DNA of 64,000 nt from Pantoea phytobeneficialis (lineage in GTDB: Bacteria > Pseudomonadota > Gammaproteobacteria > Enterobacterales > Enterobacteriaceae): contig NZ_CP024637.1 of NCBI RefSeq assembly GCF_009728735.1, positions 442,341-506,340 of the forward strand, written 5' to 3'. The notes beneath the pieces were generated by a model. That model saw nothing but the letters and a program-made list of their open reading frames with translations. It had not been told where the DNA came from and did not search any database. Below, piece after piece: positions 24,549 through 33,462 of this stretch; position 1 is the stretch's first letter, and the number at the start of each line of letters is the position of its first letter. Both the position numbers and the translations under genes were made by a program.

Positions 24549-25688
24549 ATGGCGGATAATATTTCTCTGCTCAACGAAATTTTACCGGTGATGACCCGTT
24601 CGTTAGAAAGCCAGGCAGCCGCCGTGGATGAAAACGGCGATTTTCCCCACGCCATTTTTGCGCTGCTGCGCCAGCACGGTTTGTTGCATTACGCGTTGCC
24701 GCTGGAAGCCGGTGGCAGCGGTGCGACGTTGCGTGAATGTCAGGCGGTTATCGCTGCCGTGGCACGCGGAGAGCCTTCCAGCGCGCTGATTCTGATCATG
24801 CAATATCTCAATACCCGCCGTCTGGGCAAAGACGCTGACTGGCCTGACGCCGTACGCCAGCAGGTTGCCGCCAGCGTTCGGCAGCACGGTGCTTTAATCA
24901 ATGCGCTTCGGGTGGAACCCGAGCTGGGCACTCCGGCACGCGGGGGGTTACCGCGTACCCGGGCACGGCGTACCGCCGAGGGCTGGCGTGTTAGCGGTGA
25001 AAAGATTTACTCCACCGGCAGCCACGGTTTGCACTGGTTTCTGGTGTGGGCCAGCAGCGATGATGCCGATCCGCTGGTCGGTGGCTATCTGATACCCGCC
25101 AGCGCGCCTGGCATCCGTATTATCGAGGAGTGGGATCATCTGGGTATGCGTGGCACCTGTAGCCATCGGGTGGTGCTGGATGAGGTGCTGATCCCCTTCG
25201 ATTACGCGGTGAACGTCGCCCCCTGGAGCACACCCAAACCGGGATTGAGTGACGAGGAGCAGATATGGATGGCAACGCTGCTTGGCACCCTGTATGACGC
25301 CATCGCCCGAAGCGCGCGCGACTGGTTTATCGCTTTCCTGCAACAACGCGTTCCGGCCAACCTTGCCGCGCCACTCGCCTCCCTGCCTCGTTTTCAGGAG
25401 ATAGTGGGACGAATCGACACCCGGTTGTTTACCAATGCCTGTTTGCTGCATAGCTGCGCGCAGGGAGAGATCGCCAGCGCGCATGCCTCCCAGGTGAAAC
25501 AGGTGGTGACGGAGAACGCCATCCACGCTGTACAACTGATGGTGGAGAGCATCGGCAACCACGCCTTAACCCGCCAGAATCCGTTACAACGTCACTTACG
25601 TAACGTGTTGTGTGGCCGTATCCATACGCCGCAGGATGACGCTATCTTCACTTCGGTGGGAAAAGCCGCCCTGGGCGCGGCGACATAA
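24549..25688 (+). CDS. Acyl-CoA-dehydrogenase-fold flavoprotein (DszC/SfnB-like)
   Basis: The 379-residue protein has the acyl-CoA dehydrogenase fold: an N-terminal helical domain, the GWRVSGEKIYSTGSHGLHWF beta-domain motif near residue 145 and GMRGTCSHRVVLDEVLIP. Members beside sulfonate-type transporters are FMNH2-dependent monooxygenases such as DszC, or SfnB-type proteins of sulfur assimilation, rather than true dehydrogenases. The catalytic Glu region of real acyl-CoA dehydrogenases is not obvious. It has its own start region, divergent from the binding-protein gene. A desulfurisation role is inferred from context. Confidence 0.82.
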   Translation: MADNISLLNEILPVMTRSLESQAAAVDENGDFPHAIFALLRQHGLLHYALPLEAGGSGATLRECQAVIAAVARGEPSSALILIMQYLNTRRLGKDADWPDAVRQQVAASVRQHGALINALRVEPELGTPARGGLPRTRARRTAEGWRVSGEKIYSTGSHGLHWFLVWASSDDADPLVGGYLIPASAPGIRIIEEWDHLGMRGTCSHRVVLDEVLIPFDYAVNVAPWSTPKPGLSDEEQIWMATLLGTLYDAIARSARDWFIAFLQQRVPANLAAPLASLPRFQEIVGRIDTRLFTNACLLHSCAQGEIASAHASQVKQVVTENAIHAVQLMVESIGNHALTRQNPLQRHLRNVLCGRIHTPQDDAIFTSVGKAALGAAT

Positions 25689-25696
25689 CATCCCCT

Positions 25697-25740
25697 GTAG
25701 TGGCACGGTTTTGTAACAGCGCGATGAATCGCGCCGCTAC
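25697..25740. repeat. REP-like pair, left copy decayed
   Basis: A full copy with one change (GCGCGATGAATCGCGCCGC, 25719-25740) faces a decayed copy starting GTAGTGGCACGGTTTTG at 25697. It lies just after the flavoprotein stop. Confidence 0.7.
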
Positions 25741-25860
25741 GCATGGAGGCACCCGGCATGAGATAAAAAACAGTGATATCAAATATCATAACTATCAATT
25801 TCACTTATATGAAAAACAGGCTCATGCTAATCCCATCAAAACACATGAGAGGTGATTACC

Positions 25861-26385
25861 ATGAAAATGAATGCCATTGTCTGGCCGGAAGGCTTTATCC
25901 CCGGTTTTACCGATAACTACTGTTCTAATGAAGTGATTGTTGCGGGTCTGTCTGCCGCAGACATTTGGCCGCTGCTGGTGACACCGGCGCTGTGGCCGAC
26001 CTACTACAAAAACTCCGCCAATGCCCGTTTCTACGACAACAAAGGACCGGTACTGGCACAGGATGATCGCTTCTACTTTGAAACCTTTGGTTTCCCGGTT
26101 GAAGCCCGCGTAACAGAATACGTTGCGCCGTCAGCCGATGAAGCGGGACGTGTTGCGTGGCACGGCTGGGCTGGCGAAGAAGGGGCGGCAGATCGCCTTG
26201 ATGTGCTGCACGCCTGGCTGGTGGAAGATTTATCTGACAACCGTGTGCGCATCCTGACCCAGGAAACGCAAAACGGTAACCCGGCGAAAGAGCTGGCTAA
26301 AGCCCAGCCGAACCCGATGATTAATGGTCATCAGGACTGGCTGGATGGCCTGGTGGCCGCCGCCAGAGCGCAAAAAGGTCAGTAA
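25861..26385 (+). CDS. SRPBCC-superfamily protein
   Basis: The 174-residue protein looks like a polyketide cyclase/dehydrase-type SRPBCC domain, with VAGLSAADIWPLLVTPALWPTYY near the start, DRFYFETFGFPVEARV in the middle and an amphipathic C-terminal helix (NGHQDWLDGLVAAA). These proteins form a hydrophobic ligand cavity. The ATG at 25861 follows GAGAGGTG. About 120 nt of AT-rich DNA ahead should contain its promoter. The ligand and role are unknown, and it is not obviously part of a neighbouring operon. Confidence 0.75.
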   Translation: MKMNAIVWPEGFIPGFTDNYCSNEVIVAGLSAADIWPLLVTPALWPTYYKNSANARFYDNKGPVLAQDDRFYFETFGFPVEARVTEYVAPSADEAGRVAWHGWAGEEGAADRLDVLHAWLVEDLSDNRVRILTQETQNGNPAKELAKAQPNPMINGHQDWLDGLVAAARAQKGQ

Positions 26386-26394
26386 TATTCATTC

Positions 26395-26422
26395 GTCGCG
26401 GCGCGATTAATCGCGCCGCGAC
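26395..26422. repeat. Perfect 28-bp palindrome, REP-related
   Basis: The sequence from GTCGCGGCGCGATT to AATCGCGCCGCGAC is its own reverse complement over 28 bases, with no spacer. It looks like two REP-like half-repeats joined directly. It lies between convergent genes, next to a terminator hairpin. Confidence 0.75.
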
Positions 26423-26424
26423 AG

Positions 26425-26445
26425 AAGACGCCGCAGAGGCGTCTT
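26425..26445. terminator. Bidirectional terminator hairpin
   Basis: AAGACGCC-GCAGA-GGCGTCTT is a perfect 8-bp stem followed by TATTAT on the top strand and preceded by A-rich DNA. It lies between the convergent SRPBCC and fhuE genes, five bases from the fhuE stop. Confidence 0.75.
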
Positions 26446-26449
26446 ATTA

Positions 26450-28648
26450 TCAGAAGCGGTAAGTCGCGCTGACCGAGAAGTTTCGCGGTTCACCGTAGAC
26501 AATGCCGCCGCTGCCGACGTTGGTGTCGTACTCTTTGTCAAACAGGTTATTCAGGTTGGCCTGTAAGCTAACGTTTTTGGTGACGTCATAACGGGCAAAC
26601 AGATCCACCAGCGTATAGCTACCCTGACGGGCACGCCAGGTGCCATTGCCGTCCGGACCACTCACATCTCCCCAGGTTTTTGATTGCCAGGTCGCGCCGC
26701 CACCCAGTGTTAACGCGTCCAGTTGCGGCAGGCGATAGCTGGTGAACAGGTTGAACGAGGTGCGTGGCAGCTGCGAGTTGTAGGCATCGCCATTACGATC
26801 TTCCGCCAGATAGGTGGTGCCGCCGAAGGTCATCTGCCAGTTATCGGTCAACGCACCATTGACTTCAAATTCGACGCCTTTGCTGACCACGCCATTCTTG
26901 CCTTCATAAATGGTGTTGCCGGTGCTGGCATTCACCTGCCCGGTGCTCACCGCAACATTGTCCAGCTCAGAACGGAATACGGAGAACGTGGTGGTCAGAC
27001 GGCTGTTATACCAGTCCGATTTCACGCCAGCTTCGTAGTTTTTGCCAATCACCGGGGAGAGGTAACCACCGGAAGCATCCTGATAATCCTGCGGCTGGAA
27101 TACCGAGGTGTAGCTGGCATAGGCTGACCAGTTATCCGAGATGTCATAAATCACACCACCATAGGGGGTGATGTTGTTTTTCTCCATCTCTGCACTCATG
27201 GTCTGGCGGTTCCAGTTGGTATAACGGGCACCGAGGATCACATGCAGTGGATCGGCCAGAGAAATGCGTGTCGCAAGATAGGTCGATTTCTGCCGCACCA
27301 GTTGGCTGTCGCTGGACTCGGTACGCGGGTTCCAGTCGGTTTCCGGGTACTGTCCGTTGAAATCGCTGTAGTCACCCAACTGGGTTGGAGAGATATTGTC
27401 CCAGGCGCTGTAGTATTTGTTGTCCTGGCGGCTGTAGCTCACGCCCACCATCAACTCATGCTGACGACCAAAGAGTTCATACGGACCGCTGGCGAAGGCA
27501 TCCACCGCATCGACTTTACGTTTTCCGGTGTTATAACCGGTGCCACCGATGACTGGATAGTTGGCATACGGCGAGGTGCCGATACCGGTGGATTTATCGA
27601 AATAGCCATCGACATACAGCATCTTACTGTCGAGAAACATCTCGTTGTGCGTGCCGTTCAGCGTGATGTTCCAGCCGTTATCGAAGTTTTGTTGCAGATT
27701 AACAAAGACCTTTTTGTTCTCTTTGTCGTTATAGGCCCAGTCCGGCGCGGTGTTATAACCACGGCGGGTACGAATCTGCGTGCCGTCGGTGTACCAGCGC
27801 GGCGCACCACTCCACATCGGTGAATCAGTGTTAACCTGGCTGAATTCATAACCGACCGAGAGTTTGGTGGAATCGGTCAGATCGGCGTCCACCACGGCAT
27901 AGACAAACTGTTTCTGGTTATTGTAACGCTCGATAAAGCTGTCACGGTCCTGATAACCCGCCACCACGCGACCACGCACGCGGCCATCTTCGCTCAGCGG
28001 TGCGGAGAGGTCAGCAACATAGCGTTGCTTATTCCAGCTGCCATAGCTGGCTTCAAGGCTGCCGGTAAATTCTTTGCTGTCGGCGTGTTTGCGCACCATG
28101 TTGATGGCGGCTGAAGGGTTGCCCGGACCGGTGAGCAGGCCAGTCGCGCCACGCACCACTTCCACGCGCTCATAAAGGGCCATATCGGTCTGCACATCGC
28201 CGAGGTTCCAGCGTGAAGCAAACGCGGTGGGAATGCCGTCGATCATGTAGTTATCAATCAGGAAGCCACGCGAATAGAACAGTGGGCGGTCCATATCCTG
28301 ACTGACACTTTTGATACCGGTGGTATTTTTCAGCACGTCATTCAACGTTTGCAACTGCTGATCTTCCATACGTTGCTTGCTGATAATGCTGACTGATTGC
28401 GGAATATCACGCGCGGTCAGCGCCATTTTGGTACCGGCACGGGTCACAGGCACGCTGTAATCCTGTGCGCCCTGCTCCTGCTGGTCGGCATTCGTGGCAC
28501 TGGCATTAACCGTCAGCGTTTGTTCTTTATTGGCCGTATCTGCCGCATGGGCGATACCCGAGGTAATCAACATCGCCAGCATTGACAACCGCAGCACGCG
28601 CTGCGAAGTCCGGGCGTGTTCCCTGACGCGCTTTTCTTCGAAAGACAT
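26450..28648 (-). CDS. fhuE: FhuE, TonB-dependent coprogen/ferric hydroxamate receptor
   Basis: The 732-residue outer-membrane receptor matches E. coli FhuE along its length, for example GTKMALTARDIPQSVSIIS, YSRGFLIDNYMIDGIP, VEVVRGATGLLTG, AAINMVRKHA, KSDWYNSRLTTT, NNLFDKEYDTNV and the terminal aromatic SATYRF. It has a signal peptide (cleavage near AHA-AD), plug domain and 22-strand barrel region. FhuE imports coprogen and related hydroxamate ferric siderophores. The start at 28648 (MSFEEKR) is chosen because GAGGAA lies upstream. A possible Fur site lies about 170 bp ahead. Confidence 0.93.
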   Translation of the reverse strand: MSFEEKRVREHARTSQRVLRLSMLAMLITSGIAHAADTANKEQTLTVNASATNADQQEQGAQDYSVPVTRAGTKMALTARDIPQSVSIISKQRMEDQQLQTLNDVLKNTTGIKSVSQDMDRPLFYSRGFLIDNYMIDGIPTAFASRWNLGDVQTDMALYERVEVVRGATGLLTGPGNPSAAINMVRKHADSKEFTGSLEASYGSWNKQRYVADLSAPLSEDGRVRGRVVAGYQDRDSFIERYNNQKQFVYAVVDADLTDSTKLSVGYEFSQVNTDSPMWSGAPRWYTDGTQIRTRRGYNTAPDWAYNDKENKKVFVNLQQNFDNGWNITLNGTHNEMFLDSKMLYVDGYFDKSTGIGTSPYANYPVIGGTGYNTGKRKVDAVDAFASGPYELFGRQHELMVGVSYSRQDNKYYSAWDNISPTQLGDYSDFNGQYPETDWNPRTESSDSQLVRQKSTYLATRISLADPLHVILGARYTNWNRQTMSAEMEKNNITPYGGVIYDISDNWSAYASYTSVFQPQDYQDASGGYLSPVIGKNYEAGVKSDWYNSRLTTTFSVFRSELDNVAVSTGQVNASTGNTIYEGKNGVVSKGVEFEVNGALTDNWQMTFGGTTYLAEDRNGDAYNSQLPRTSFNLFTSYRLPQLDALTLGGGATWQSKTWGDVSGPDGNGTWRARQGSYTLVDLFARYDVTKNVSLQANLNNLFDKEYDTNVGSGGIVYGEPRNFSVSATYRF

Positions 28649-28813
28649 AATATTCCTCAATTTTTTGTTATTAATGACGACATGCCCGCTGGCGTCTGCT
28701 GGCATCCGGCCATAAATAGCTGTTGAAGAATAACGGTCAGGAGGAAATAAGCGCCTGACTGTGCCGTCCCGGCACGTACAGTGCGACAGTAAAGATGTCG
28801 TTAAGAAAGCAAA

Positions 28814-28828
28814 TGAGAAATATACGCA
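28814..28828 (-). promoter_or_regulatory. Weak Fur-box-like site before fhuE
   Basis: On the minus strand the 15-mer TGCGTATATTTCTCA matches 9 of the 14 defined positions of the Fur 7-1-7 pattern TGATAATnATTATCA. fhuE is Fur-regulated in E. coli, so a site is expected here, but this match is imperfect. Confidence 0.3.
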
Positions 28829-28955
28829 TTAAGATTTTCATTGCAAGTAATTGTTTCCAGTTACGTAGAATTTTTTCGTGGAAAAATCACTTATTCTTCA
28901 ATGATTAAGGAAAGATGAGAGTTTCTGATGGCAATCATCACTCAAGGAAAGCTCC

Positions 28956-29024
28956 GTAGCGGCGCAATTTATCGCGCGAGCCGTTTGCGTATTGAGGCAA
29001 AAGCGCGATAAATCGTGCCGCTAC
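28956..29024. repeat. REP-like inverted pair
   Basis: Copies at 28956-28977 (GTAGCGGCGCAATTTATCGC form) and 29003-29024 (with CGTGCCGCTAC) face each other 25 nt apart. Each has one substitution. Confidence 0.85.
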
Positions 29025-29041
29025 GGATCACGAAGATCGTA

Positions 29042-29929
29042 TTACCAATGCCAGCGTTTTTCCGCTAAATCAACCAGTAAACGTGAGGCGGGGGAAAGCT
29101 CGCTCAAAGAGCGGAACTGCCAGCCAAAGGTTCGGGGCATGGTGACCAGCGGCAGAGGAATCTCCACCAGCGAGGCATCTTCGCCCTCGCCTTTCAGCAA
29201 ACGCCGCGAGAGAAAACTCAGCAATTGCGTACTGGCGATGACCTGACGCAGCGGCGACAAGGTATTACTTTCCATTTGTACGCGCGGGGGCGCATAGCCT
29301 CCGCTGCGTAAACGTTGCTCCAGCCACTGACGCGTCGCCACCTGCATGGAAGGCAACAGCCAGTTAAATTGATCAAGCTGTTCCGGTGTCGGATGGATAT
29401 TCGCCAGCGGATGCCGTTTGCTGGCGGCAATCACCACCGGATCGTCAATCAGCGGGCGGGTAATAAACTCGCTGTTGCCATCCGGCAAATAACCGAGGAT
29501 GAGATCGATCTTGTTTTCCCGCAGCATTTTTTGCAGCAAGTCATTCATCCCCACGGTCACTTCCAGCCGTGCCGTTGGCGCTTTATGTAGCAAATCACGA
29601 CTCAGCATTGGCAGCATAAATTCTGCCGCGGTGGCAGCCACGCCGAGGCGGATCACCCCCGCCGTCCCTGCCCCCAACGCCTGTAAATCCTGGCGCGTCA
29701 CCTGCATCATGTGCACGACTTTTTGAGCACGTTCACAAAGTAGCAGTCCCGCTTCCGTCAGTTGCATGCCACGCCCGACCTTCAAAATCAGTCGGGTGGC
29801 GTAGAACTTTTCCAGCCGCTGCAAACATTTGGTCAGCGCAGGCTGAGTGATACCAAGGGATTGCGCCGCTTTACCCAGATGCCCGGTCTCCTTCACCGCC
29901 AGCAGATAATGCAGATCTTTCAGCTCCAT
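29042..29929 (-). CDS. LysR-family regulator
   Basis: The 295-residue protein has a LysR winged-helix domain at the N-terminus (MELKDLHYLLAVKETGHLGK, then QSLGITQPALTKCLQRLE) and a LysR substrate-binding domain from about residue 90 (VIRLGVAATAAEFMLP). It is divergent from the secreted MRJP-type gene at 30055 with about 125 nt between, so that gene and the CitM-type transporter behind it are the likely targets. The inducer is unknown. Confidence 0.9.
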   Translation of the reverse strand: MELKDLHYLLAVKETGHLGKAAQSLGITQPALTKCLQRLEKFYATRLILKVGRGMQLTEAGLLLCERAQKVVHMMQVTRQDLQALGAGTAGVIRLGVAATAAEFMLPMLSRDLLHKAPTARLEVTVGMNDLLQKMLRENKIDLILGYLPDGNSEFITRPLIDDPVVIAASKRHPLANIHPTPEQLDQFNWLLPSMQVATRQWLEQRLRSGGYAPPRVQMESNTLSPLRQVIASTQLLSFLSRRLLKGEGEDASLVEIPLPLVTMPRTFGWQFRSLSELSPASRLLVDLAEKRWHW

Positions 29930-30054
29930 TCATTCCCACCAGGAATTAATTGATAAAAATCAGAGAATATAATTTATCACTCCGGACTGCCAGGATGGAA
30001 AGACATTAACAACAGAGCAACAAATAACCTGCCATGTTCAGAAGGAAGATAAGG

Positions 30055-31185
30055 ATGAAGCATTCGCTGCAAGCGCTGATCGCGGCGCTGACCGTAACCG
30101 TCGCCGCACCGCTACTGGCACAGGATACCCTGCCGGTTAAGCTACCCACCCAACAAGATAGCCGCCTGCAACAGGTGACCACCTCCCCACGGGTGTGGAA
30201 TGGCATCACCGTCAGCCACGATGGCCGCATTTTTGCCTCTCTGACCCAATCGGAGGGCAGCGGTTTACAGCTGGCTGAAGTGGTGAACGGTCAGCTTAAG
30301 GCGTATCCCGATGCGGCCTGGAATCAATGGCAGAGCACCGATCCTGAGCATCATTTCTATCACGTTAATGCCCTGCGGATTGGCCCGGATGGCGATCTCT
30401 GGGTGATGGATGCCGGTAACAAAGGCATCGGCACCGGCGATCACGCGGTAGCAGGTGCAGCCAAACTGGTACGCATCAATCTGCAAAGCGGCAACGTGGT
30501 CGGCAGCTACGTGTTTAACGCTCCGGTACTGAAAGCCACCAGCTATCTGGATGATGTGCGTTTCAATGGGGATTACGCCTATCTGACCGATCCCGGTGCG
30601 GTGGGGTTGGTGGTGTTAAATATGAAAAGTGGTAAAAGCTGGCGCGTACTGGATGATCATCCGCTCTCTATCGATCATCAACCAATCTATGCCGACGGCA
30701 AAAAACTGTTCCTGCGCGATGGCCGTGAAAAACGTGTTGGCCTCGATCAGCTGGAAGTCTCACCTGATGGCAAATGGCTCTACTATCAGGCTATTCCCGG
30801 ACCGCTGGCGCGCATCGAAACCCGTTATCTGAATGACGAGAAACTTTCACCGGCTGACGTGGCACTACACGCTGAGAAAGTGCGCGACACCTGGAGCACC
30901 GGCGGCACGGCGATTGACGCCGCGGGCAATATCTATGCCTCGGATATCAATACCCGCAGCATCAAACGCATTGCGCCGGATGGTGCCGTGACCACGGTGA
31001 TTCAGGATCCACGCCTCGTTTGGATTGATGCGATGTGGATTTCTAAAGGGGCGTTATGGATGCCTTCGGCACAAATTAACCGCACGCCTGCCACCACCGG
31101 CGGGAAACCTTCAACCGTAGAATATCCGGTGAAACTTTATCGCCTGCCATTACCGATTGCGCCTTCACCACGCGATCACGGTTAA
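30055..31185 (+). CDS. Secreted MRJP/Yellow-type beta-propeller protein
   Basis: The 376-residue protein has a signal peptide (MKHSLQALIAALTVTVAAPLLA) and belongs to the bacterial relatives of major royal jelly protein/Yellow (dopachrome-conversion-related). Typical stretches are RVWNGITVSHDGRIFASL, VNALRIGPDGDLWVMDAG, YLDDVRFNGDYAYLTDPG and GGTAIDAAGNIYASDINT. It should fold as a six-bladed propeller in the periplasm. The ATG at 30055 is chosen because GGAAGATAAGG lies ahead and the signal peptide follows. The substrate is unknown. It is followed by a terminator. Confidence 0.85.
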   Translation: MKHSLQALIAALTVTVAAPLLAQDTLPVKLPTQQDSRLQQVTTSPRVWNGITVSHDGRIFASLTQSEGSGLQLAEVVNGQLKAYPDAAWNQWQSTDPEHHFYHVNALRIGPDGDLWVMDAGNKGIGTGDHAVAGAAKLVRINLQSGNVVGSYVFNAPVLKATSYLDDVRFNGDYAYLTDPGAVGLVVLNMKSGKSWRVLDDHPLSIDHQPIYADGKKLFLRDGREKRVGLDQLEVSPDGKWLYYQAIPGPLARIETRYLNDEKLSPADVALHAEKVRDTWSTGGTAIDAAGNIYASDINTRSIKRIAPDGAVTTVIQDPRLVWIDAMWISKGALWMPSAQINRTPATTGGKPSTVEYPVKLYRLPLPIAPSPRDHG

Positions 31186-31191
31186 TTTATG

Positions 31192-31225
31192 CGCCCGGTT
31201 GCAGTGGCCGGGCGTGTTTTATTTC
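31192..31225 (+). terminator. Rho-independent terminator of the MRJP-type gene
   Basis: CGCCCGG (31192-31198) and CCGGGCG (31208-31214) form a GC-rich stem with a nine-base loop, followed by TGTTTTATTT. It starts six bases after the stop codon. Confidence 0.85.
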
Positions 31226-31456
31226 TTCGCGATATGGTTGAGGAGCGCAAATAATACCGCGATAAATCATAACCTGAAGCGATTTTAATTTTATTAAAAA
31301 TAAGAAGTTGCACGCATTTTTCCCATAAATGCACCTTGCTCTCGTCAAAATAATTTCCGGATAATAATGTCCGAATGATGAGGGGAAAAAAGGTGTGACT
31401 GAACAATAAATAGTCGTTTGTTTTTATACCCGAAACCTCTGAACAGGACACCTGCC

Positions 31457-32752
31457 ATGCTGTTAATCCTCAGTGTGCTTATGATCGGCTGTTTTATCGG
31501 CTTATTAATGAGCAAGAAACTCTCCGCCTTAACGGCATTGATTATTATCCCAACAATTTTCGCGCTGTTATCCGGCCAGGGTGCGGAAATGGGTGCCATG
31601 GTGATTAAAGGATTACGTACCGTTGCCCCCACCGGTGTGATGTTGATTTTCGCCATGCTTTATTTTATGAGCGTCACCGATGCCGGAATGTTTGATCCGA
31701 TTATTAAACGCATCGTATCCGCCGTTGATGGTGACCCGGTCAAAATATTTATCGGCACCGCCCTGCTGGGTTTTATTGTGGCGCTGGATGGTGACGGCGC
31801 AACGGTATATATGATTGTACTGGCGGCTTTTATGCCGATATATGAACGCGTTGGCTTATCAAGACTGAGTGTGGCCTGCCTGCTATTACAATGCACCGGC
31901 CTGGGGAATATGTTTCCCTGGGGTGGCCCGACAGCGCGTGCCGCTACGGCGGTGCATGCCGATGTTGCCACCTTGTTTGTGCCAATGCTGCTGCCGCTGC
32001 TGGCCTGCGTGGTCTGGACCTTTGTCATGGCCTGGTTGCTGGGCCGCCGCGAGCGCACCCGCATTGGGTTTCACCGCGGGCACTCAGCAACGCTGAGCGG
32101 ATTGCAGTTTGAAGAGAAACCCTGTGTGGCCTGGCGTTTCTGGTTTAACTGGGCGCTGACAATCGCGCTCATGACCTTGCTGGTGCTGGATGTGGTGCCG
32201 ATGGCCTATTTGTTTATGCTGGCAACCGCCATCATGTTCGTCGTGAACTATCCGCAACTCAGTCAGCAGCAGGAGCAAATTGCGCGCCATGCCCCGGCCA
32301 TCCTCGCCGTGGCCGGGTTGATCTTCGCGGCTGCGGTGTTTACCGGCATCTTCTCAGAAACCGGTATGGCAGATAGCCTGGCAACCGCGATAGTGAACGT
32401 GATTCCGCCTGCGCTTGGCCCTTATCTGGCGGTAATTACCGCGTTAATAAGCATCCCGGTCACCTGGATGGTTTCCAACGATGTGTTTTATTTCGGCATG
32501 TTGCCAGTGCTGGTTCAGGCGGCAGGACATTATGGTATCGCGCCAATTGAAATGGCACGCGCCGCGTTGGTGGGACAACCGGTGCATATTCTCAGCCCGC
32601 TGGTTGCCTCAACCTATTTACTGATTGGCATGCTGAAACTGGATTATGCGCAAGCTCAACGCTTTACATTACGCTGGTCGTTTATAACCTGCCTGGTGTT
32701 ATTGCTGGTTGCGCTGATTACCGGCTGCTTTCCGTTTTATCGTGATGCCTAA
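31457..32752 (+). CDS. CitMHS-family citrate/divalent-metal symporter-like transporter
   Basis: The 431-residue inner-membrane protein has about 11-12 hydrophobic segments. It shows the CitMHS pattern: MLLILSVLMIGCFIGLLMSK at the start, ALDGDGATVYMIVLAAFMP near residue 110, FPWGGPTARAATA near 155 and VTWMVSNDVFYFGMLPVL near 340. The family imports citrate or related acids as metal complexes with protons. The start at 31457 follows ACAGGACACCTGCC. It has its own upstream gap of about 230 nt after the MRJP terminator. Confidence 0.88.
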   Translation: MLLILSVLMIGCFIGLLMSKKLSALTALIIIPTIFALLSGQGAEMGAMVIKGLRTVAPTGVMLIFAMLYFMSVTDAGMFDPIIKRIVSAVDGDPVKIFIGTALLGFIVALDGDGATVYMIVLAAFMPIYERVGLSRLSVACLLLQCTGLGNMFPWGGPTARAATAVHADVATLFVPMLLPLLACVVWTFVMAWLLGRRERTRIGFHRGHSATLSGLQFEEKPCVAWRFWFNWALTIALMTLLVLDVVPMAYLFMLATAIMFVVNYPQLSQQQEQIARHAPAILAVAGLIFAAAVFTGIFSETGMADSLATAIVNVIPPALGPYLAVITALISIPVTWMVSNDVFYFGMLPVLVQAAGHYGIAPIEMARAALVGQPVHILSPLVASTYLLIGMLKLDYAQAQRFTLRWSFITCLVLLLVALITGCFPFYRDA

Positions 32753-32773
32753 AATATCCTCGCTTTGAACGAC

Positions 32774-32819
32774 GGGATATCAGGTTATAGTTTGCCATCC
32801 TGATATCCCGATATTTTTC
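32774..32819 (+). terminator. Rho-independent terminator of the CitM-type gene
   Basis: GGGATATCAGG (32774-32784) and CCTGATATCCC (32799-32809) are perfect 11-base arms, followed by GATATTTTTC. The hairpin starts 22 bases after the stop codon. Confidence 0.88.
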
Positions 32820-32916
32820 AGGACTAATCTGGCTGCGACAGAATATTTTCTTTTGCCTTCATTTCCCGTAGAATGCCCTTTTTTGATTGAGTCATACCAT
32901 TACTAAGGGTTTATTT

Positions 32917-33318
32917 ATGAGCGATGCACTGAAGGCATTGAACAATCTTCGTACACTGCGTGCCCAGGCGCGTGATATTGAGGTTGAAGTTTTAAACGAA
33001 ATGCTGGAAAAGCTCAGCGCGGTGATCGCCGAACGTCGTGAAGAAGCTGCGGCGGAAAATGCCGCACAGCGCGAGAAAGAAGAAAAACTGGCGCTGTATA
33101 AAGAAATGCTGCTTAACGACGGTATTGATATTAATGAACTGGCGCAATTAACTCACGGCGAAAGCAAACCTAAAGCAAAACGCGCACCGCGTCCGGCGAA
33201 ATATAAGTTTACCGATGAAAACGGTGAAGAGAAATTCTGGACCGGTCAGGGCCGTACGCCTTCCCCGATCAAAAGCGTACTCGACGCTGGCGGTTCGCTG
33301 GATGATTTCCTGATCTAA
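32917..33318 (+). CDS. H-NS/StpA-family nucleoid protein
   Basis: The 133-residue protein has an N-terminal dimerisation helix set ([20 protein letters not shown], then EMLEKL), a Glu-rich coiled coil at ~45-75, a basic linker ([15 protein letters not shown]) and the DNA-binding loop [11 protein letters not shown]. It ends SLDDFLI without the KQ found in H-NS, and the [10 protein letters not shown] stretch is closer to StpA. It is probably a paralogue that backs up H-NS or silences AT-rich foreign DNA such as the island at 48-51 kb. The ATG at 32917 is chosen on family alignment and the AAGGG upstream. Confidence 0.9.
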   Translation: MSDALKALNNLRTLRAQARDIEVEVLNEMLEKLSAVIAERREEAAAENAAQREKEEKLALYKEMLLNDGIDINELAQLTHGESKPKAKRAPRPAKYKFTDENGEEKFWTGQGRTPSPIKSVLDAGGSLDDFLI

Positions 33319-33332
33319 TATTCAGGGAAAAC

Positions 33333-33356
33333 GCCTTGCTCCATCGTGGGCAAGGC
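33333..33356 (+). terminator. Probable terminator of the H-NS-like gene
   Basis: GCCTTGC (33333-33339) and GCAAGGC (33350-33356) form a 7-bp stem with a ten-base loop. The sequence after it is pyrimidine-rich (TTGCCCTTCTCTTCC) rather than a pure T-run. Confidence 0.55.
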
Positions 33357-33378
33357 TTGCCCTTCTCTTCCAGGCTAC

Positions 33379-33450
33379 GTAGCGGCGCGATTTATCGCGC
33401 GTTTTTTTCCATCGTAAAGGTCAAAAGAGCGCGATAAATCGCGCCGCTAC
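33379..33450. repeat. REP-like inverted pair
   Basis: Exact copies at 33379-33400 and 33429-33450 face each other 28 nt apart, between the H-NS-like gene and the aminotransferase stop. Confidence 0.9.
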
Positions 33451-33462
33451 GGTGACGTGCAA

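Larger units (their letters stand above)
28649..29041. other. Gene-free region upstream of fhuE
   Basis: About 390 bases without a gene hold the fhuE promoter region, a weak Fur-like site at 28814-28828 and a REP-like inverted pair at 28956-29024, just beyond the LysR gene stop. No convincing small gene is seen. Confidence 0.7.

Noticed and set aside
31186..31456. Possible small gene between the MRJP-type gene and the CitM-type gene
   Set aside because: Apart from the terminator at 31192-31225, the DNA is AT-rich with no frame that has a start, a ribosome-binding site and a recognisable product. It more likely holds the CitM promoter.
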